64,000 nucleotides of DNA from Deltaproteobacteria bacterium (GTDB taxonomy: Bacteria > Desulfobacterota > Binatia > UBA12015): positions 23,147 to 87,146 of the forward strand of contig VGTK01000003.1 of assembly GCA_016874715.1 (NCBI GenBank), written 5' to 3'. A program made the position numbers and the translations under genes. The notes below the pieces were generated by a model that did not search any database, was not told the DNA's origin, and saw only the letters and a program-made list of their open reading frames with translations. This document shows, piece by piece, positions 29,430 to 37,949 of the stretch. How positions within the stretch are numbered: the stretch's first letter is position 1; each line of letters opens with the position of its first letter.

Positions 29430-31832
29430 TCAGCGCGCTGCCGTCATCGGCTGGGGGAGCGGGGTTCCCTCGCGCGCCATCCGCTCCCGCGCCGCGTCGC
29501 GACGCTTGATGAGGAACTTCGGCCGGATCACCTTCACCAGCGCCGGTACGACGACGAGGCCGCCGTAGGTGTTGAGCGTCATCAGGAGCGCCAGCAGCAC
29601 GCCCATCTGCGCCTGGAACTTGAGGCTCGAGAAGAACCAGAAGATCGTGCCTGCGAACATGGTGCTGGCGGTGAAGATGATCGCCTTGCCGGTGGTGGCG
29701 GTCGCGTAGTCGACCGCGTCGTCCACGTCGCGTCCCTCGTCGAAGCAGTCGAGGATGCGGCTGAAGTGGTAGATGCCGTAGTCGACGCCGACGCCTGCAC
29801 CCGCGGCCGCCACCGGCAGCGAGTTCACGTTCATGTCGATGTTGAAGATCACCATCACGGCCTCGCAGAGGAACTGCGAGAACACGACGGGAATCATCAG
29901 GATCGCCGTCGCCGTCAGGGATCCGTAGGTCAAGTAGAGGCAGAACGCGACCACGGAGAACACGAGGGCGAGCGTCGTCCAGTAGCTCTCCTCGACCTTC
30001 TCGTTCACGGCGGCGAGGATGCCGAACATGCCGCCGGCGAGGCGGAACGAGATCCCCGGGCTGTCGGCCTTCCCGGCGAACTCCTTCGCCTGATGGATCG
30101 CGTTGTTGATCAGCCGGTTCGAGTGGCCGCGGAACAGCGTGACGATGGTACCGAACTGGTACGACGGGTCGATGAAGCGGTCGAGGTCACCCGCCGAGCC
30201 GCTCTGCGTGAAGGTGTAGAAGAGCTGCGCGATGTTCTTCGGGTTGTCCGGGATGAAGCCCCACTTGGGGTCGCCCTCGTGGTACAGGCGCGCGAGCTGC
30301 TTGACGATGTTCACGACGGACACCGACAGCGCCGCACCCTCGACCTGCTCCATCTCCTCGCCGAACTCCTCCATCATCTCCAGGGGGACGCGGGTCTTGA
30401 TCTGGTCCGGGCTCTTCGTGTCGGCGATCGCGATCAGCTGGTTCGAGCCGAGGAAGTGGTGGTCGAGGTAGTCGTACGCCTGGTTGTACGGATGGTCCTC
30501 GAACAGCAGCGCCGCACCCGGCGTCATGTCGCCGACCTTCAGATTGCGGCCGAGCGCGAACGAACCGATACCCAGGACGGCCGTGAGCACGATCACCGCC
30601 CAGCGCCGCCAGCCCTCGCTGGCCCAGATCACGCCGTCGGTGACCGCCGTGTAGAAGCGCTCCGACAGGCGGTTGTGCTCCTCGCCGGTCGGCGGCGGCG
30701 GCGGGTCGATGTACGACAGGATGATCGGGTGCAGCGTGACCACGCTGATGAAGATCGACACGATCCAGAACGCAGCGAACAGCGCGACCTTCTGGATCAG
30801 CGGGATCGGCGCGACCGCGACCAGCAGGATGCCGAGGCCGTCGGTGATGATCGACGCCATCGCCGGCGGGAACAGCGCGCCGTACGAGACCACGATCGCC
30901 TGGTGCTTGTCGCCCAGGCGGTAGAACTCGTCGTGGTAGCGGTCCATCGACTGGACCGAGTGGCTGAGCGCGCGCGCCGTCAGGAAGATCGGCACGACCA
31001 GCACCAGCGGGTCGAGGTTGAAGCCGAGCAGCGTGCCGAAGGCCAGACCCCAGATGCTGGACAGAAGTCCGGAGAACAAGGGGACCCAGATGCCCGTCCA
31101 GGTCCGGAAGTAGACGTAGAGCAGGATCCCGAGACTGATGAATGTCAGCACGAAGACCAGCAGAACCTGCGGCGCGTACCGCATCACGGACGTGAACAGG
31201 TACGGGAAGCCGGTGATCAGGATCTCGTGGTCGGCGTCACCCTCCTGTTGCTTCAGCTGCTCGAGGCGCTCGTGCATGTAGTTGAAGTCGAGTGCCTCTT
31301 CCCAGAATCCGGCGGTCACGAGTGCTGCCGTGTCGTCCTCGGCGACGTACACGCCGTGGATGCCCTTGGTCGAGTACACCGCGAAGCGCACCCGCTCGGC
31401 GTCCTCCTGGGTGCGCGGCACGCCCGGGTAGTAGACCTCCCGGATCTGCACCGCGCCGCGGAAGGAGTTGATGCTCTTCATCTTCGGCGACGCGATCGAC
31501 AGGATCTGGTAGGGCACCACGCCCTTCGTCTCGATGATGAACTTCGTCACCCGGTCGATCTTCTGCAGCGTGTCCGGGTTGTAGATGTCGCCGTTCTTCT
31601 TCTTCACGATGATCTGCAGCACGTTCGCCGATCCGAACATGCGGCGGAACTCGTTGTAGATCTTGATGTACGGATGCTGGCGCGGATAGAAATCGAAGAA
31701 ATCCGTGTTCAGCCGCATGTCCTTCAGCGAGTAGCAGAAGAACACCGTGACGAGCGCGACGAAGATCGAGACGTGGTGGCGGTACTTGAGGAGGAACCAG
31801 AGGTAAGCGTCGATCCATTTCTGCGGAATCAT
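29430..31832 (-). CDS. MMPL/RND-family transporter
   Basis: 800 residues with two repeats of TM1 + periplasmic domain + five-TM bundle, the plan of MMPL/HpnN-like exporters. TM1 is HVSIFVALVTVFFCYSL. The first bundle includes LVLVVPIFLTARALSHSVQSMDRY and the second GVGVDYGIYHFSRI, with the conserved Asp-Tyr of the proton pathway. The C-terminal tail is basic (IKRRDAARERM). Homologs usually travel with YCF48, DUF1302 and DUF1329 genes; the cargo is thought to be lipid-like but is not established. Start overlaps the YCF48 stop (ATGA). Confidence 0.9.
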   Translation of the reverse strand: MIPQKWIDAYLWFLLKYRHHVSIFVALVTVFFCYSLKDMRLNTDFFDFYPRQHPYIKIYNEFRRMFGSANVLQIIVKKKNGDIYNPDTLQKIDRVTKFIIETKGVVPYQILSIASPKMKSINSFRGAVQIREVYYPGVPRTQEDAERVRFAVYSTKGIHGVYVAEDDTAALVTAGFWEEALDFNYMHERLEQLKQQEGDADHEILITGFPYLFTSVMRYAPQVLLVFVLTFISLGILLYVYFRTWTGIWVPLFSGLLSSIWGLAFGTLLGFNLDPLVLVVPIFLTARALSHSVQSMDRYHDEFYRLGDKHQAIVVSYGALFPPAMASIITDGLGILLVAVAPIPLIQKVALFAAFWIVSIFISVVTLHPIILSYIDPPPPPTGEEHNRLSERFYTAVTDGVIWASEGWRRWAVIVLTAVLGIGSFALGRNLKVGDMTPGAALLFEDHPYNQAYDYLDHHFLGSNQLIAIADTKSPDQIKTRVPLEMMEEFGEEMEQVEGAALSVSVVNIVKQLARLYHEGDPKWGFIPDNPKNIAQLFYTFTQSGSAGDLDRFIDPSYQFGTIVTLFRGHSNRLINNAIHQAKEFAGKADSPGISFRLAGGMFGILAAVNEKVEESYWTTLALVFSVVAFCLYLTYGSLTATAILMIPVVFSQFLCEAVMVIFNIDMNVNSLPVAAAGAGVGVDYGIYHFSRILDCFDEGRDVDDAVDYATATTGKAIIFTASTMFAGTIFWFFSSLKFQAQMGVLLALLMTLNTYGGLVVVPALVKVIRPKFLIKRRDAARERMAREGTPLPQPMTAAR

Positions 31833-32881
31833 GACTGGGCTCCCTCGTGCGACGCAGGTGCTGCGGCCGCGGCGCGCAGGAGCTTCGCGTCACCGCCGTC
31901 GGTCCGGTAGATGAGCCCCGCTCCGCCGACGAGATAGGCGCTGTTGCCGGCCATGCTCGCGCCCCGGAACCACTCCGAGGCGAGCTGGATCGGAGTCTTG
32001 AACTCGGACCACGTCCTGCCGCCATCGCCCGACGCCAGGATCGTGCCCTGGCTGCCGACGATCCACGCGTGCTGCGGCGAGAGCGCGATCTCGTAGAACG
32101 AGCGCTCGGTGAAGGGCGACTTGACGGGATTCCACGTCGCACCCCCGTCCTCGGTGCGCAGGATCACGCCGTCGATGCCAACCGCGACGCCGTTCTTCGT
32201 GTCGGTGAAGTCGATACCGAAGATCGTCGTCTCGAGACCGCTCGACTGCTGCTTCCAGGTGGCGCCGCCGTCGGTCGTGGCGAGGAGCGTGCCGAACTCG
32301 CCCGCGATCCACCCGTGATTCTCGTCGGCGTACACGAGCCCGTAGAGCAGCGCGTCGTTGGGCAGCACGCCGCTGTCGAGCGCCGAGTCCGGTAGCTTGA
32401 AGTCGCCGGGGAGAGCGACCTCGCGCCACGTGGCGCCGCCATCCTCGGTGTGGACCATGGTGCCGAAGTCACCCACCGCCGTGCCACGCAGCGGCGTCGC
32501 AAACGCCACCTTGAAGAGGTTGCGCTTCGCCGGGGTCTGCTGCATCTGCCACGTCGTGCCGCCGTCGCTCGTCTTGTAGATGCGGCCCGCGATCGACGAC
32601 AGCCACGCCTGCTTGCCGTCGACGCACGCGATGCCGAGAACCGGGTCGCGCCCGGCCGGCTCCTGGCGAACCCAGCTCTTGCCACCGTCCGAGGTCTTGT
32701 AGACCCGGCCGAGGTCGCCGACGACCCAGCCCTCCGTCGCGCTCACGAAGCAGGCGTCGAACAGGTTCTGGCGGATGTCACGCGGGCCGACTGTCTGCGC
32801 GAACCCCGCCGAGACGGCGGCCAGCAGAAGCACGGCGACCGGCAGGGCCCGGCCTAACACGCACGAAGCTTTGGCAAACAT
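31829..32881 (-). CDS. YCF48-like beta-propeller protein, periplasmic
   Basis: 350 residues from ATG 32881 behind an AAAGGAGG ribosome site, with a Sec signal peptide ending SAGFAQ. Six DGGxxW units (TSDGGKSW, TSDGGTTW, TEDGGATW, TTDGGATW, TEDGGATW, SGDGGRTW) mark a BNR-type propeller like Ycf48/HCF136. In phototrophs Ycf48 aids photosystem II assembly. In DUF1302/MMPL loci its relatives are probably docking or assembly proteins of the export complex (inference). Cotranscribed with the MMPL gene. Confidence 0.9.
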   Translation of the reverse strand: MFAKASCVLGRALPVAVLLLAAVSAGFAQTVGPRDIRQNLFDACFVSATEGWVVGDLGRVYKTSDGGKSWVRQEPAGRDPVLGIACVDGKQAWLSSIAGRIYKTSDGGTTWQMQQTPAKRNLFKVAFATPLRGTAVGDFGTMVHTEDGGATWREVALPGDFKLPDSALDSGVLPNDALLYGLVYADENHGWIAGEFGTLLATTDGGATWKQQSSGLETTIFGIDFTDTKNGVAVGIDGVILRTEDGGATWNPVKSPFTERSFYEIALSPQHAWIVGSQGTILASGDGGRTWSEFKTPIQLASEWFRGASMAGNSAYLVGGAGLIYRTDGGDAKLLRAAAAAPASHEGAQS

Positions 32882-33008
32882 GCCGGGGCCTCCTTTCTCG
32901 ATACGGGATTTGTCGCGAACGGTGCGGCGGCCCGCCCGGGCGAGGTGGTGAGCCTTTTGACGAACCACGCCGGGGCGATCTCGTCAAGCCTCGAGGGGCT
33001 TCGGGTCG

Positions 33009-34769
33009 TCAGAGAACGTACTCGATCTGCATGCGGACGTTGGAGCGGTCACGCACCAGACCGATCTGGCTGCGGAACACGCCGCTGTTGATCGTCGTGT
33101 AGTCCACGATGAAGCGCCACGGGTCGCGGATGAACCGGACGTTCGGCTGGAAGAGCAGCATGCCCTGCCAGTCGTAGAACATCTGGAATCCGGGGATCGC
33201 CTGCATCGTGATGTCCGTGAACGGTGCCGCCACGTTGTAGGTCGTGTTGATGAGCAGGGTCTGGAGGAACTGGTCCTGCGGCACCGGCACGACGCGGAGC
33301 TGGTTGTTCGGCTCCGGCACCGGCAGGGCGGTCAGCGGGTCGTAGTCGAAGATGTGCCGCCAGAAGAACTGGGTGCTGAAGAAGAGCGACTGGTTCGGGT
33401 TGATGAACCGGACGAACTGGTTCATGTCCCAGCCCACCGACCACCCCATCGTGTTCTTGCGCTGCACGGTGTCGAAGGTGCCGCCCGCCACCGGTCCCAG
33501 GAACTCGGTGATGTACTGGGGCGTCGTTCCCTTGCCCGGGAAGGCGGTCTCGGTCGGGCCGCGGAACAGCGCCTCGTCGCGGAAGTAGGCGAACTCGGCG
33601 CGCAGCACGCTCTGCAGGTCGGAGAACGCGGTGGTCATCGACGCACCGTTCACCCAGACGCGCGGCGCGTACTGTTCGGCCCCGATGACGCTGACGCCGG
33701 CGACGAACCCCGGGTCGGTGGGACGCGCGGACCGGAAGCGCACCGCCTGGGTGTCGAGCATCGTCACGTAGCTCGCGGTGGTGAACGTGAAGTCCTCGAA
33801 ATTGAACACGAATCGACCGCCGCCGCGGAGGCCCGGCAGACCGGTCGGCGGCGCCTCGAGGATGGTCAGAGTCTGGCCCGTCGGCGGGCCGAGCGGCGGT
33901 GCCCAGGGCGACCCGCGCGGTGCGCCCGGCACGAACGCGACGGTGTTGTCCATCGCCGCATAGCCCTCGAGGAACGCCTGCTCGAAGGGTCCGAGCGAGC
34001 CGAGACTCAGGCTGCCGCGGAGCATGTTCAGCGGTACGCGCCGCTCGTCGAGGTCGATGAAGAAGCCGCCGAACCCGTTGTCGATCGGGTTGATGTTGTC
34101 GAGCAGGCGGAAGACGTCGGTCTCGCCCCAGACGAGGTTCTGGCGGCCGAAGCGGACGAAGACCGGGCCCTGCTCCCAGTCGACGAAGGCCTGGAAGAGG
34201 CGGTTCCGGTAGCTGGCGACGTTGCGCAGGCGCCGGCGCTGGCGGCCCAGCGAGAAGTCGATCGAGTCGAGCTGCGCCTGCTGGAACGTCGGGCTCTGAC
34301 GCAGCGCCTCCTCCAACTCCTGTCGCGACTCGAGGCTGTTCTTGTAGGCGCTCGGCCCGAAGTCGTAGATGCCCTCGTACTCGCCGCGATACGTCAGGTT
34401 GTACTTGAAGGTCGTGACGTTCTTGGGCAGCACGTCGGACCACCAGTCGAGCAGGTCGTGGTTGATCCGGGCGTCGAGGAAGTACCGGTTCTGGATCACG
34501 TTGCCGGCACCGGAGTAGGGAAACGTGCCGCCGAAGCTGCAGGTCTGCAGCGCGTCGGGCGGCGAGCCGGCGCAGCTCGGCGGCTGATTGCCGGGGCGCA
34601 CCGACTGCTTCGCCATGGTGCCGATGCGCACGTTGGCATACGCGCGCACCGTCAGGTTCATCGTGCCTTCTTCGTTGAGCGCGAGCGCACCCGCGTCGCG
34701 CGGCAGGGCCGAAACGAGCGCGAGACCGATCAGAAGCGCGCAGAACGAGTTCATGAGTCTCCGCGTCAT
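33009..34769 (-). CDS. DUF1302 outer-membrane beta-barrel protein
   Basis: 586 residues from ATG 34769; an ATG at 34754 is an alternative. A signal peptide (LMNSFCALLIGLALVSALPRDAGAL) is followed by a long beta-strand-rich chain. It contains DUF1302 signatures such as FVRFGRQNLVWGETDVFRLLDNINPID and alternating aromatic strands (SVGWDMNQFVRFINPNQSLFFSTQFFWRHIF), and ends in a Met-Gln-Ile-Glu-Tyr-Val-Leu strand. Predicted outer-membrane channel for the MMPL partner. An 11-base poly-C (poly-G on the coding strand) lies eight bases before the start. Confidence 0.88.
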   Translation of the reverse strand: MTRRLMNSFCALLIGLALVSALPRDAGALALNEEGTMNLTVRAYANVRIGTMAKQSVRPGNQPPSCAGSPPDALQTCSFGGTFPYSGAGNVIQNRYFLDARINHDLLDWWSDVLPKNVTTFKYNLTYRGEYEGIYDFGPSAYKNSLESRQELEEALRQSPTFQQAQLDSIDFSLGRQRRRLRNVASYRNRLFQAFVDWEQGPVFVRFGRQNLVWGETDVFRLLDNINPIDNGFGGFFIDLDERRVPLNMLRGSLSLGSLGPFEQAFLEGYAAMDNTVAFVPGAPRGSPWAPPLGPPTGQTLTILEAPPTGLPGLRGGGRFVFNFEDFTFTTASYVTMLDTQAVRFRSARPTDPGFVAGVSVIGAEQYAPRVWVNGASMTTAFSDLQSVLRAEFAYFRDEALFRGPTETAFPGKGTTPQYITEFLGPVAGGTFDTVQRKNTMGWSVGWDMNQFVRFINPNQSLFFSTQFFWRHIFDYDPLTALPVPEPNNQLRVVPVPQDQFLQTLLINTTYNVAAPFTDITMQAIPGFQMFYDWQGMLLFQPNVRFIRDPWRFIVDYTTINSGVFRSQIGLVRDRSNVRMQIEYVL

Positions 34770-35118
34770 GCTGGTACCCCCCCCCCCAGGAACTCCCGTC
34801 GCGGCGGCTCCCCAGACCCGCCGGCGCTCCTCCCCTCCGGGCGAAGCGCCGCACCTTCTACGCTGCGGCAATTTCACCTGTCAACGAGTTCAGGCGGCAT
34901 CGCCGTGCTTCCGCCCACAAGCCGTCCGGATCGCGCGCAACCGGGCCGGAACCGCTCGCCAACGATCTCGCGGTGGGACCCGATGCCCCGAGATCCGCGG
35001 GACCACCCCACAGCATCTCGGTCGACGGCCGGCCACCGGCGCCGATCCGCTTGTGCGCGCGGCGGACGTCTGGTTCAGTACCGTCACCCAAAACGAAGAC
35101 ACCGACCCTGGAGGCTAC
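34770..35118. other. Divergent spacer with poly-C tract
   Basis: 349 bases between the DUF1302 gene (-) and the lytic transglycosylase (+). It holds the poly-C run at 34777-34787 and must carry both promoters, but I see no convincing -35/-10 pair or palindrome. No coding sequence recognised. Confidence 0.5.
34777..34787. repeat. Poly-C homopolymer of 11, next to the DUF1302 start
   Basis: Eleven consecutive C on the + strand, so eleven G on the coding strand, ending seven bases before the ATG at 34769 and occupying the ribosome-binding position. Such tracts can vary in length by slippage. Confidence 0.9.
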
Positions 35119-36207
35119 ATGCGTCGCGCGTGCATCCGGAGTCGGCGGCTGCTGTTTCTCGTTGTGGTGGTCGGGGTGTGCGGGGTGGTGGCGGGCGCCG
35201 CCTGGGCGCGCGAGGGGGCGCCGCGGCTCGCGTTCGGCAACGAGTTCCACCTTTCGCCCGCCATCGAGGAGGACGTCCGTTTCTGGATCGACGTCTTCAC
35301 CCGATACGCGCTCGGCGAGGCGATCGTCCACGACCGCGGGAACCCGTCGCATGTTCTCGCCGTCGTGCCGCTGCGCTCCGGCCGCAGCGGCGAGATCGAC
35401 GACGTCCGGCGTCGGTACCTGAAGCTGACCGCCGCGCTCCGCACCGCATCGTCGCGCGACCTGAGCCGTCTCCTCGCGCCCTTCGGACCGCCGCTCGCGC
35501 CGCGCTCGATCACCGACGCCGCCGACCGCATCCGCGTCCAGCCCGGGCAGCGCGAGGTGTTCCGCGCGAGCCTGCTGCGCTCGCAGCGCTACCTGCCCAT
35601 GCTGCGCAAGGTGCTGTCGGCGGCGGGCGTCCCGCCCGAGCTCGCCTACCTGCCGCACGTCGAGTCGTCGTTCGACACCGACGCGGAATCCCGCGCCGGC
35701 GCGATCGGTCTGTGGCAGCTCATGCCGGAGACCGCGCGCGAGCTGCTGCTGCGCGTCGACGACGAGGTCGACGAGCGCCGCCAGCCGCACAAGGCGACCG
35801 CGGCCGCGGCCACGTACCTGCGGGACGCCTACGATCGCCTGGAGAGCTGGCCGCTCGCGGTCACGTCCTACAACCATGGTCTTGGCGGCACGCTGCGCGC
35901 GGTGGCCAGCGTCGGCTCGCGACACCTGCACGACATCCTCGCGCACCACTCGAGCCCGTCGTTCGGGTTCGCCAGCAGGAGCTTCTACGCACTGTTCCTC
36001 GCCGCCGTGCACGTCGCCGAGAACGAGGACTGGTACTTCCCCGAGATCGCCGAGATGCGCCGCCGCGAGTACGTGGTGCAGAAGGGCGACTCGCTCTGGC
36101 TGATCGCGCGGCGCCACGGCGTCACGGTCGAGCGCATCCGGTCGGCGAACAAGCTCACCGAGTCGGCCCGCTTGCAGCTCGGGCAGCGGATCATGATGCC
36201 CGGGTGA
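35119..36207 (+). CDS. MltD-like membrane-bound lytic murein transglycosylase with LysM
   Basis: 362 residues from ATG 35119 with CTGGAGG upstream. Signal anchor LLFLVVVVGVCGVVAGAAWA, then a transglycosylase domain with catalytic Glu in LAYLPHVESSFDTDAESRAGAIGLWQLMPETAR and SYNHGLGGTLRAV. A C-terminal LysM follows (YVVQKGDSLWLIARRHGVTVERIRSANKL, about 318-360). Cleaves peptidoglycan glycan strands to anhydromuropeptides. MltD normally has two or more LysM units; here only one is visible. The stop overlaps the sirtuin start. Confidence 0.9.
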   Translation: MRRACIRSRRLLFLVVVVGVCGVVAGAAWAREGAPRLAFGNEFHLSPAIEEDVRFWIDVFTRYALGEAIVHDRGNPSHVLAVVPLRSGRSGEIDDVRRRYLKLTAALRTASSRDLSRLLAPFGPPLAPRSITDAADRIRVQPGQREVFRASLLRSQRYLPMLRKVLSAAGVPPELAYLPHVESSFDTDAESRAGAIGLWQLMPETARELLLRVDDEVDERRQPHKATAAAATYLRDAYDRLESWPLAVTSYNHGLGGTLRAVASVGSRHLHDILAHHSSPSFGFASRSFYALFLAAVHVAENEDWYFPEIAEMRRREYVVQKGDSLWLIARRHGVTVERIRSANKLTESARLQLGQRIMMPG

Positions 36208-36995
36208 TGACGACTTTCTTCGAGGACGACGCGATCGAAGCCGCCGCCGCCGCTCTGCTGCGCGCCCGCTACCCGATCGCGCTGACCGGTGCGGGACTGT
36301 CGGTCGAGAGCGGCATTCCCCCCTTCCGCGGACCGGGCGGGCTTTGGACCAAGCACGGGGAGCCGCCGATGAACGGCTGGGAGCTGTTCCTCGCCGACCC
36401 GGAGCTCGCGTGGCGCAAGCGCCTCGATCCGCAGGGGCCCATGCGCGAGCTGTTCGAGCGGCTCGCGGCCGCGCGCCCGAACGCGGGACACCTGGCGCTG
36501 GTCGAGCTCGAGGAGATGGGGTTGCTGCGCTGCACCGTGACGCAGAACATCGACGACCTGCACCGCATCGCCGGACAGCGGGAGCTCGCCGAGATCCACG
36601 GCAACGCGACGCTGGTGCGCTGCATCGAGTGCGCGGCGCGCTGGCCGCGCGAGGAGATCGCGCTGGACGTCCTGCCGCCGCTCTGCACGCACTGCGGCGG
36701 CCTGCTCAAGTCGGACACCGTCTCGTTCGGCGAGCCCATCCCGCCCGACGTCCTCGAGCGCTGCCAGCGCGAGGCGCGCAGCGCGGACTGCATCCTCGTC
36801 GCCGGCACGTCGGCGACGGTCTACCCGGCGGCGGCCTTGCCGATCGAGGTCCTGCAGCGCCGCGGCACGGTGATCGAGGTCAACCCGTACGACACCGAGC
36901 TGACCGGGGTCGCGCATGTCGTCGTGCGCGGCCCGGCTGGCGACGCCCTGCCCCGCATCGCGGCTGCCGCCCGGCGCATCGCCGGCACGGCGTGA
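36207..36995 (+). CDS. Sir2-family NAD-dependent deacylase (CobB-like)
   Basis: 262 residues. NAD-binding GAGLSVESGIPPFRGPGGLW, TQNIDDLHRIAG and catalytic EIHGN. The zinc ribbon is CIECAARWP...LCTHCGG (two CxxC pairs) and the C-terminal part has SFGEPIP and VAGTSATVYPAA. Removes acyl groups from lysines using NAD. The start ATG shares one base with the transglycosylase stop (TGATG), so the two are translationally coupled. Confidence 0.93.
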   Translation: MTTFFEDDAIEAAAAALLRARYPIALTGAGLSVESGIPPFRGPGGLWTKHGEPPMNGWELFLADPELAWRKRLDPQGPMRELFERLAAARPNAGHLALVELEEMGLLRCTVTQNIDDLHRIAGQRELAEIHGNATLVRCIECAARWPREEIALDVLPPLCTHCGGLLKSDTVSFGEPIPPDVLERCQREARSADCILVAGTSATVYPAAALPIEVLQRRGTVIEVNPYDTELTGVAHVVVRGPAGDALPRIAAAARRIAGTA

Positions 36996-37895
36996 TCAGC
37001 TGCCGAAGAAGCCTTCGACGGTGGCGGCGACGACGTCGACCTCGCGCACGGCGCCGGCGCGGAACACCCGCAGGTTGACGGCGTCGCCCGGCTGGCGGCG
37101 CCAGATCCGTTCGTAGAGCGCACGACGGTCCGCCACCGGCGCGCCGTCGATGGCGAGGAGCACGTCCCCTGCTTCGAGCCCCGCGTGCGCCCCCGGGCTG
37201 TTCGGCAGGACCCCCGCCAGCACCACGTGGTCGCGCAGCGAGTAGCTGGTGATGCCGAGCCACGCGCGTGGCGCCGGCGCGTCGTAGCGACCCGTGCGCT
37301 CGACCTGCTCGAGCATCGGCAGCGCGAACGACGCCGGCACCGCGAGCGTGAACTTGCCCACCTCGGCGAGCGACAGCGCGACGACGCCGATCATCCGTCC
37401 GTGCGCGTCGAGCAGCGGGCCGCCGCCGAGACCGGGGTTCTGCACGGTGACGGTGATCGCGCGCTCGAGCAGGTACTCCCAGAAAGCCTCGAACACGTCG
37501 ACCGAGCTGACCGCGCCCGCATCGACGCGCCGTCCGTCGGCGACGCTCGCGACGAGAAACGCCTCCTCGCCGGCGCGCACGTCCTCGACGGCGCGCACCG
37601 GCACCATCGCCGGGACTCGGTCTCTGATCTTGACCACGCCGAGCCCGGAGGCATAGTCGATGCCGACCACGTCGCCCGCCCGCACGTCGCCCGGCTCGAG
37701 CGTCACCTCGACCGTGCGGCTGCCGATCACCATGTAGTGCGCGGTGAGGATCACGCCGCCGCGCGAGACGATGGTGCCGGTACCGGAGCGCTCGGCACCG
37801 AGGATGTCCGCCGAAGGGTGGCTTTCCGCGACCTGCGCCTGCAGGTGCACCGTGGCCGGCACGACCTTGCGCAGCAGGTGAACCGAGGCGTTCAA
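36996..37895 (-). CDS. DegP/HtrA-like PDZ protein lacking the catalytic serine (pseudo-protease)
   Basis: 299 residues from TTG 37895 behind GGGGGA. Trypsin-like fold with His53 in ILTAHYMV and Asp80 in GIDYASGLGVVKI. The active-site loop, normally GNSGGP, reads NPGLGGGPLL (Gly157 at the serine position; codons GGT CTC GGC GGC GGC). A PDZ domain follows (LGITSYSLRDHVVLAGVLPNSPGAHAGLEAGDVLLAIDG). No signal peptide is visible, so it may be cytoplasmic or have a missed start. Probably a chaperone or scaffold rather than a protease. Convergent with the sirtuin gene: the two stop codons abut. Confidence 0.8.
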   Translation of the reverse strand: MNASVHLLRKVVPATVHLQAQVAESHPSADILGAERSGTGTIVSRGGVILTAHYMVIGSRTVEVTLEPGDVRAGDVVGIDYASGLGVVKIRDRVPAMVPVRAVEDVRAGEEAFLVASVADGRRVDAGAVSSVDVFEAFWEYLLERAITVTVQNPGLGGGPLLDAHGRMIGVVALSLAEVGKFTLAVPASFALPMLEQVERTGRYDAPAPRAWLGITSYSLRDHVVLAGVLPNSPGAHAGLEAGDVLLAIDGAPVADRRALYERIWRRQPGDAVNLRVFRAGAVREVDVVAATVEGFFGS

Positions 37896-37949
37896 GAGGC
37901 TATTCCCCCGGTGTGCGCGGCCGCGCCGCGGGGCCCGATCCAGAATCCC

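Noticed and set aside
29196..31910. Long + strand open frame over the MMPL gene
   Set aside because: Low-complexity His/Arg/Asp text and no start context; the MMPL gene on the other strand explains the region.
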